64,000 bases of DNA from positions 106,818 through 170,817 of the forward strand of contig CAZQMB010000002.1 in assembly GCA_964594365.1 (NCBI GenBank), given 5' to 3'. Source of the DNA: CAIUSP01 sp964594365. Lineage in GTDB: Bacteria > Actinomycetota > Thermoleophilia > Solirubrobacterales > 70-9. Positions 58,562 to 64,000 of the stretch are shown here, piece by piece. The notes under the pieces were generated by a model. The model was given only the letters and a program-made list of their open reading frames with translations, had not been told where the DNA came from and did no database searches. The number at the start of each line of letters is the position of its first letter. The stretch's first letter is position 1. Both the position numbers and the translations under genes were made by a program.

Positions 58562-60880
58562 TCAACAAGCTCCCCCGACCCAACCCCGAGGCCCGACCGA
58601 AGCGCCGACAGAGCCGTCCCGATCCGTGCGCAGGACCGGCACCAGATGGCTGGTCAGGCTGGCGACCGTCTCGTCTACCGGATGGCCATATGGGTTTTCG
58701 CTGCCGACCGATATCAGGGCGAGCTTCGGAGCAGAATGATCGAGGAGACCGTCCAGGCCTGCGTCACGACTCCCGTGATGGGCGACCTTCAGCAGGTCGA
58801 CCGGACCAGCTTCGATCGGAACGGACTCAGACTCTGCATCGCCGGTCAAGAGGGCTGTGAAGTGACGCCATGTCGCCAAGAGGACGAGAGATCGACTGTT
58901 CGGATCCAGACCGGAGCCGCGTTGCCAGCTCGCAGGAGGCCAGAGGACCGACAGACGCAAGCCTCCCCCGATCCTGATCTCAGATCCCTCCGCAACCTTC
59001 CTCGTCTCTGCTCCCGACTGTCTCGCGAGGCCGAGGAGATCGGGGCGAGCTCCACCATGGATGAGGCCGTGAACGGTCACCGACCTGAGCAACGACGGTA
59101 TTCCACCTGCGTGATCGCTTTGATCGTGGGTGAGGATGAGGGCCGAGAGATCGGAAACCCCACGTGACTCGAGCCTCCCCGCGATGTCGCCATCTGGCGG
59201 CCCTGCGTCCACCAGCGCGGCACCGGGTCCCGGTGGATCGAGGAGTATCGAGTCGCCCTGGCCCACGTCCAGGGCGCAGACCATCATCCGATTGGGATCT
59301 TCCTCGGACCCCGCCCAGGGATTGACGGCAAAGGCAAGCGCTGTCAGCACGAGCCCGATCCCGAGAGCAGTGAGACGCAGCCCGGGCGATCGCACGATCA
59401 CTCGGAGGCCTTCGCGTCGAGACGCCAGGGAGGTAGACATGGCCACCAGGGCCGCGGTCGCCGCCAAGATCAGACCCACAGCTACCGGACCGGGGTTGTC
59501 CACCTCGATCATCGCCCAATCGGGTGAACCGAACCAATGCGCCAACTGCTCGATATAGCCCAGGCAGAGAGCGTTGAGCCAGTTGAGAGGTTCGGCCGCA
59601 ACGCGGGAGATCTGGCCTACCGCGGCAGAGAGCATGCCCAGCCACATCGTCGGAGCCACCGCAGGGGCGGCGATCAGGTTCGCGGGTAGAGCGACCAGCG
59701 AGACGGTGCCGAAGAGCGCTGCGCTCACCGGCGCTGTGGCGAGCGTAGCCGCTGCGGTCACTGCCGCGGCCTCGGCGACGGAACGTCTCGACTCCGAACC
59801 CCCGTGCTCGCTGCCGAGCAGGAGCCCGATCGGTCGGGCCCAGAGCATGATCCCGGCGGTAGCCGCGAAGCTGAGTATCCAACCGGGATCGGAGACGGAG
59901 TTCGGATTGATCGCCAGGGTGACTGCGGCAGCGAGCAGCAGTGCGTGGAGGCGCTGCGCGGGACGCCCCGCCAATCCCGCGGCCAGAGCCGCCACTCCCA
60001 TCACTCCGGCTCTCTGGATCGAGGGCCCGGCGCCAGCGACGAATACGTAGAACACGATGAGGATTCCTGTCGCGATGAGCCTCCCCGGGAGCCTCAAGCC
60101 GAGGAGCGCGAGGAACGGCCAGGCGAGGACCGAGAGCAGGACCACGTTCTGGCCGGAGACCGCCAGCAGATGCGCGAGGCCTGAACGCCGGAACTCCTCC
60201 TCGGTCGAACCGGAGATCTCCTGATCTTGTCCGAGCACGAAACCGCGAGCCAAAGCAGCCTGGGATGGTCCGATGCCCTGGGAGAGGGCCCGCTCCGAAC
60301 GGATTCGCACCCCGTCGACCACCCCTGCCATCCCGTCCCGGAAGAACCCGGTGGACGAGACCTTCCGGCTCCTCAGGATCGTCTCGATTCCCCTCCGCTG
60401 GAACCAGGCGTCCCTCCACTCCGGCACCTCTTCCGCCACGCCCTCAGCGCGGACGATCTCGCCGACGACCGGTATGTGCTCACCTGGACTACGGAGCGCC
60501 AGATTGCCGTCAGGCGTGGAGATGGACATCAGAGCGGATCCATCCGGCTCCCTCGACCATGAGGTAACGGTCCCGATGGCCCGAATCGGAGCGCCTGACG
60601 GGATGACCGCGGCCTCGGATGCGATCTGTTCCAAACGCGCCTTGCCGAGAAGCAAACCCACGAGACAGCTGACGGTTGCTGCCACCACCGCCACGGATAC
60701 GGCCGAGGCCCTTCCACCTCCCCCTGAGCGAATCGATGACCAGGAAACGACGGCACCTGCCGAGAGGCCGAGCGAGATGACGACGAGAGACTCCTCCCTG
60801 GACGAGTCGAACACCGCGGCAGAGGCGATCCCGGCCGCCAGACCTGCCATCGCCATGGTGCGCCAATGGGGCCGACTCAA
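58562..60880 (-). CDS. comEC: ComEC/Rec2-type DNA uptake channel
   Basis: Polytopic membrane protein thought to carry single-stranded DNA into the cell. The 772-residue protein has an N-terminal OB-like ectodomain region, a competence domain with RGFVLGQDQEISGSTEEEFR (in part) and LAHLLAVSGQNVVLLSVLAW near 245, multiple helices to about residue 500, and a C-terminal metallo-beta-lactamase domain (DVGQGDSILLDPPG, LILTHDQSDHAGGIPSLLRS, LLKVAHHGSRDAG). All three expected domains are present. ATG overlaps the comEA stop by four bases. Confidence 0.95.
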   Translation of the reverse strand: MSRPHWRTMAMAGLAAGIASAAVFDSSREESLVVISLGLSAGAVVSWSSIRSGGGGRASAVSVAVVAATVSCLVGLLLGKARLEQIASEAAVIPSGAPIRAIGTVTSWSREPDGSALMSISTPDGNLALRSPGEHIPVVGEIVRAEGVAEEVPEWRDAWFQRRGIETILRSRKVSSTGFFRDGMAGVVDGVRIRSERALSQGIGPSQAALARGFVLGQDQEISGSTEEEFRRSGLAHLLAVSGQNVVLLSVLAWPFLALLGLRLPGRLIATGILIVFYVFVAGAGPSIQRAGVMGVAALAAGLAGRPAQRLHALLLAAAVTLAINPNSVSDPGWILSFAATAGIMLWARPIGLLLGSEHGGSESRRSVAEAAAVTAAATLATAPVSAALFGTVSLVALPANLIAAPAVAPTMWLGMLSAAVGQISRVAAEPLNWLNALCLGYIEQLAHWFGSPDWAMIEVDNPGPVAVGLILAATAALVAMSTSLASRREGLRVIVRSPGLRLTALGIGLVLTALAFAVNPWAGSEEDPNRMMVCALDVGQGDSILLDPPGPGAALVDAGPPDGDIAGRLESRGVSDLSALILTHDQSDHAGGIPSLLRSVTVHGLIHGGARPDLLGLARQSGAETRKVAEGSEIRIGGGLRLSVLWPPASWQRGSGLDPNSRSLVLLATWRHFTALLTGDAESESVPIEAGPVDLLKVAHHGSRDAGLDGLLDHSAPKLALISVGSENPYGHPVDETVASLTSHLVPVLRTDRDGSVGASVGPRGWVGGAC

Positions 60881-61452
60881 GGCTGCAACGAGTCACGCAG
60901 TGCGCTCATGGTGGCCGGTCCGATGCCACTGATCCGGTCGAGCTCCTCGACCGATGAGATGCCACCTCGGCTGTCGCGGAAGTCGATGATCTGTTGCGCG
61001 GTCACCGGCCCGATCCCGTCGATCTGATCGAGTTGCTCGACGGTCGCCGTGCCCAGGCTGATCGGTCCCTCCCCTGTCGCCGATGAAGTGGCAGAGAGGC
61101 CGTTCCTCTCCGGGACGAGGACCTGCTGGCCATCGGCCAGACGCGCAGCCAGGTTCAGCGATCCCGACAGGGCTTCAGCGCTGGCCCCGCCTGCTCGCTC
61201 GACTGCATCGATGACTCGCGATCCCGCTGGCAATCGGTAGACGCCCGGACTGCGCACCGCTCCGGCCACATGGACTACGACGTCTCCCGTTGCGGGTCCA
61301 CGCGGTGTCTGGTCCGCCTGGAACTCGAGACCTGAGTCCTGGAATTCCTGCGAGGCCTCCTGACCCGAGCGGATCCATCGCGCACCGACCAGCAGCACGA
61401 CGACTGCGAGACCCCCGTAGACGAGTATCTGGACCCTGCTCAACTTCGGCAT
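60877..61452 (-). CDS. comEA: ComEA-type helix-hairpin-helix DNA-binding protein
   Basis: Membrane-anchored DNA receptor of the uptake machinery. The 191-residue protein has one N-terminal signal anchor (VQILVYGGLAVVVLLVGARW, about 6-26), an SLBB-like segment (VVVHVAGAVRSPGVYRLPAG near 57) and tandem helix-hairpin-helix motifs at the end (IDGIGPVTAQQIIDFRDSRG and ISGIGPATMSALRDSL). Operon partner of comEC. Pilus genes needed for competence are not in the window, so DNA uptake itself is unproved. Confidence 0.94.
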   Translation of the reverse strand: MPKLSRVQILVYGGLAVVVLLVGARWIRSGQEASQEFQDSGLEFQADQTPRGPATGDVVVHVAGAVRSPGVYRLPAGSRVIDAVERAGGASAEALSGSLNLAARLADGQQVLVPERNGLSATSSATGEGPISLGTATVEQLDQIDGIGPVTAQQIIDFRDSRGGISSVEELDRISGIGPATMSALRDSLQP

Positions 61453-61519
61453 GGGGCGATGCTCGCGCGCCCCTGCCGTCCCGTTACGCGCAGAGGGTTA
61501 CACGGTGGTAACTGCTTGG

Positions 61520-64000
61520 CTACTCGACGACCAGATTGACGAGCTTGCCCGGGACGACGATCTCCTTCACCGTCTCCTTGCCCTCCAAGTGGGGGGCCAC
61601 CTTCTCAGCGGCCTTGGCCAATTCGAGCAGTTGCTCCTCCGTGGCGTCGGAGGGAGCCTCCACGCGGTCGCGCAGCTTGCCGTTGACCTGCACCACGATC
61701 TCGACCGTGTCGCTCACCAGCAGCGCCGGATCGGCCTCGGGCCAGGGTGTCTCCCAGACGCGCTCGCCCGTCATCTGCTCGTAGACCTCCGAGCCCAGAT
61801 GGGGAGCGAACGGGAAGATCAGCGAGGCCGCGGTGGCGGTGGCGAAGCGCAGCGCCGCATCGCCCTCTGCCGTCCCGTAGAGGTCGTCTTTCAGGCGATA
61901 GGCATCGTTGACCAACTCCATCACCGCCGAGATGGCGGTGTTGAACTGGAAACCCCGCTCGAAGTCCCCGGTGGCCTTGTCGATCGCCCAGTTCGCCTTG
62001 GCGAGGAGATCCCGTGACGGTCCCTCGGCAGCGCTCGCATCTCCCACGGTCTCCGTGCGCTCGGCCACCTCGCCCGACAGTCGCCAGAGGCGGGCCAGGA
62101 AGCGGTACACGCCCTCCACGCCCTCATCGGTCCAGTCGCCTCCACGCACGGGCGGCCCCATGAAACAGACGTAGGTGCGGGTGGCGTCGGCCCCGTAGCG
62201 GTCGACGAAATCCGCCGGGCTGACCACGTTGCCCTTCGACTTCGACATCTTGGCTCCGTCGCGGGTGATCATCCCCTGGGTGAAGAGGTTCGAGAACGGC
62301 TCCTGCACGCCGAGGAGATCCATGTCAGCGAGCGCCTTGCAGAAGAACCTCGCGTACATCAGGTGGAGGATCGCGTGCTCGACCCCGCCGATGTACTGAT
62401 CGACCGACATCCAGTGATCGGCCACCTCGCGTGCCCACGGAGACTCGGTGTTGTGAGGGTCGAGGTAGCGCAGGAAGTACCAGGAGGAGTCGACGAAGGT
62501 GTCCATCGTGTCGGTCTCACGTCTGGCGGGCTTGCCGCACTCCGGGCACTCGGTCTCGACCCAATCCGTGGCAGCCGCCAGCGGGCTCTGACCCTTGGGC
62601 GCGTAGTCCTCGATCTCAGGCAGCAGGACGGGAAGCTGGTCCTCGGGTACAGGCACCAATCCGCACCCATCGCAGTGGACTATCGGGATCGGCGCACCCC
62701 AGTAGCGCTGGCGGGAGACGAGCCAATCGCGCAGGCGGTAGTTGACGGCCGGCTCCCCCCTGCCCTCCTTGCCGAGCCACTCGAGGATCTCGTCGTAGGC
62801 CTCGCGATTACCCTTGCCGTCGAACTCGCCTGAGTCGACCATCGGGCCGTCGCCGGGGAAGGGCAGGCCGTCATCGTCGCGAGCCACCTCGGGATCTACT
62901 CCTTCGATCACCCGCTTCACCGCGAGGTCGAAGGCCTTGGCGAACTCGTAATCGCGCAGGTCGTGTCCCGGGACAGCCATGATCGCTCCGGTCCCGTACT
63001 CCATCAGCACGTAATCGGCGACGAAGACTGGAATCTCCTCACCGTTGACCGGGTTGGTCACGGTGCGGCCGGTCGCAACGCCGGTCTTGGGGCGGTCCTC
63101 GGAAGCGCGCTCGATCGCGCCGGTCTTGGCCGTCTGCTTGAGGTACTCGGCGACCGCCGACTCCTGCTCGGTCCCCGCTACGAGCGTCTCGACCAGCGGA
63201 TGCTCCGGGGCGAGCACGAAGAAGGTCGCTCCGAAGAGAGTGTCCGGTCGGGTGGTGAACACGGGGAAATCGAGATCGAGAGCGTCACAGCGGAAGACGA
63301 CCTCGGCTCCGTCCGAACGCCCGATCCAGTTGCGCTGCATCGTGACCACGTTCTCCGGCCAGGACTCGAGCAGATCGAAATCGTCGAGCAGGCGCTGCGC
63401 GTAGTCGGTGATGCGGAAGAACCATTGCTCGAGTTTGCGCTGCTCGACTTCGGTTCCACACCGCTCGCAGCAGCCGTCGACCACCTGCTCGTTCGCCAGC
63501 ACCGTGGCGTCGGTCGGGCACCACTGGACCGGTGCCTCCTCCCGGTAGGCGAGACCCTTCTCGAACAGCTTGAGGAAGATCCACTGCGTCCAGCGGTAGT
63601 ACGAGGGTTCGTGTGTGCCGATCTCGCGGGACCAGTCGATCGAGACACCCCAGCGGCGGAACTGCTCACGGAACGACTCGATCGCCCGCTCGGTCGAGAT
63701 CTGCGGTCGTTCTCCGGTCTTGATCGCATGGTTCTCCGCTGGCAGACCGAATGCGTCGTAGCCCATCGGGTGGATCACCTCGAACCCGTGACGCCGCCTG
63801 AAGTGGGCTATCGCGTCGCCGACCGAGTAGCACTTGAGATGCCCCACATGCGGCTCACCCGACGGATAGGGAAGCATCTCCAGCACGTATGCCTTCGGCT
63901 TGGAATCGTCGTAACCGGTCTGCCCCGGGTTCGGCACCTGCCAGGTCGCCTCGTCCTCCCAGACCTTCTGCCAGCGCGCCTCCACGGACGCTGGGTCGTA
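61520..64000 (-). CDS. leuS: Leucyl-tRNA synthetase (5' end cut)
   Basis: Class I aminoacyl-tRNA synthetase charging tRNA-Leu. The frame runs off the right edge reading YDPASVEARWQKVWEDEATW, so only a few N-terminal residues and the start codon are missing. The HIGH motif is PYPSGEPHVGHLK near the start; the zinc-like CPTDATVLANEQVVDG and CERCGTEVE, the editing domain (TTRPDTLFGATFFVLAPEHP, YGTGAIMAVPGHD), DTFVDSSWYFLRY and the KMSKS motif DGAKMSKSKGNVVSP follow. About 827 residues are visible, a normal bacterial length. Confidence 0.98.
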   Translation of the reverse strand, partial: YDPASVEARWQKVWEDEATWQVPNPGQTGYDDSKPKAYVLEMLPYPSGEPHVGHLKCYSVGDAIAHFRRRHGFEVIHPMGYDAFGLPAENHAIKTGERPQISTERAIESFREQFRRWGVSIDWSREIGTHEPSYYRWTQWIFLKLFEKGLAYREEAPVQWCPTDATVLANEQVVDGCCERCGTEVEQRKLEQWFFRITDYAQRLLDDFDLLESWPENVVTMQRNWIGRSDGAEVVFRCDALDLDFPVFTTRPDTLFGATFFVLAPEHPLVETLVAGTEQESAVAEYLKQTAKTGAIERASEDRPKTGVATGRTVTNPVNGEEIPVFVADYVLMEYGTGAIMAVPGHDLRDYEFAKAFDLAVKRVIEGVDPEVARDDDGLPFPGDGPMVDSGEFDGKGNREAYDEILEWLGKEGRGEPAVNYRLRDWLVSRQRYWGAPIPIVHCDGCGLVPVPEDQLPVLLPEIEDYAPKGQSPLAAATDWVETECPECGKPARRETDTMDTFVDSSWYFLRYLDPHNTESPWAREVADHWMSVDQYIGGVEHAILHLMYARFFCKALADMDLLGVQEPFSNLFTQGMITRDGAKMSKSKGNVVSPADFVDRYGADATRTYVCFMGPPVRGGDWTDEGVEGVYRFLARLWRLSGEVAERTETVGDASAAEGPSRDLLAKANWAIDKATGDFERGFQFNTAISAVMELVNDAYRLKDDLYGTAEGDAALRFATATAASLIFPFAPHLGSEVYEQMTGERVWETPWPEADPALLVSDTVEIVVQVNGKLRDRVEAPSDATEEQLLELAKAAEKVAPHLEGKETVKEIVVPGKLVNLVVE

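Noticed and set aside
58562..60880. Apparent loss of a metal-binding His in the ComEC lactamase domain (HDQSDH instead of HPHADH)
   Set aside because: ComEC of B. subtilis type has a similar HADQDH arrangement, so this is a known variant and not a lesion.
1..64000. Prophage, insertion sequence, defence island or biosynthetic cluster
   Set aside because: No integrase, transposase, restriction, toxin-antitoxin or synthase motif was seen; apart from a few uncharacterised proteins every gene is a recognised core family with similar composition.

Overview
The window reads as chromosomal core genome of a GC-rich actinobacterium. The Rex repressor, the FmdB-type zinc ribbon, HadA/HadB-like MaoC proteins, the Actinobacteria-type phosphofructokinase and the gene order point to the Thermoleophilia (Solirubrobacterales or relatives), but that placement is inference. 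Two runs of exactly 100 N mark scaffold gaps, so this is a draft or metagenome assembly. Coding density is very high: no intergenic space exceeds about 160 bases, many neighbours overlap by 1-14 bases, and I saw no rRNA, tRNA, IS element, prophage or CRISPR array.

Layout. 1-5576 (minus): one tight operon, fmdB-like / family 4 uracil-DNA glycosylase / tsaE / tsaB / rimI / tsaD / glutaredoxin-like / rex / carboxylate-amine ligase (cut by the left edge), covering t6A tRNA modification, ribosomal protein acetylation and redox sensing. 5664-8171 (plus): a Rossmann protein (possible ketopantoate reductase), panC and panB for pantothenate. 8194-16723: a sugar block with an O-acetyltransferase, a ROK glucokinase, pgi, tkt, pgl and gnd on the minus strand, and divergent zwf. 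16659-22151 (minus): uvrA, a DUF302 protein and uvrB. 22213-25759 (minus): rpsA, coaE, a lytic transglycosylase and a membrane protein. 25874-30358 (plus): L,D-transpeptidase, a geranylgeranyl-reductase-like flavoprotein, an ECF-type sigma factor with a hydrophobic tail, and a secreted acidic calcium-repeat protein ended by a good terminator.

30437-38363: polA (minus) divergent from malic enzyme, then an epimerase-like protein, an MhqO-like dioxygenase, an MhqD-like hydrolase and pfkA. 38373-45690 (minus): trpEGDCFBA in order, followed by an unnoticed 52-residue membrane protein and RidA. 45746-64000 (mostly minus): leuS (cut by the right edge), comEA, comEC, holA, divergent rpsT, murJ, lepA, two MaoC hydratases, hrcA, dnaJ, prmA, a DUF2269-like protein, murI, yqeY, phoH, ybeY and era.

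A recurrent structural signal is a TANNNT hexamer 6-9 bases before the start codon of genes that open a transcription unit (about 19 cases), which implies many leaderless or nearly leaderless mRNAs; it decides several starts. I found no clear undescribed defence or mobile system. The best leads are the membrane-anchored sigma factor with its secreted acidic neighbour, the phosphofructokinase with unusual donor-site residues, the candidate ketopantoate reductase and the extended trp operon.
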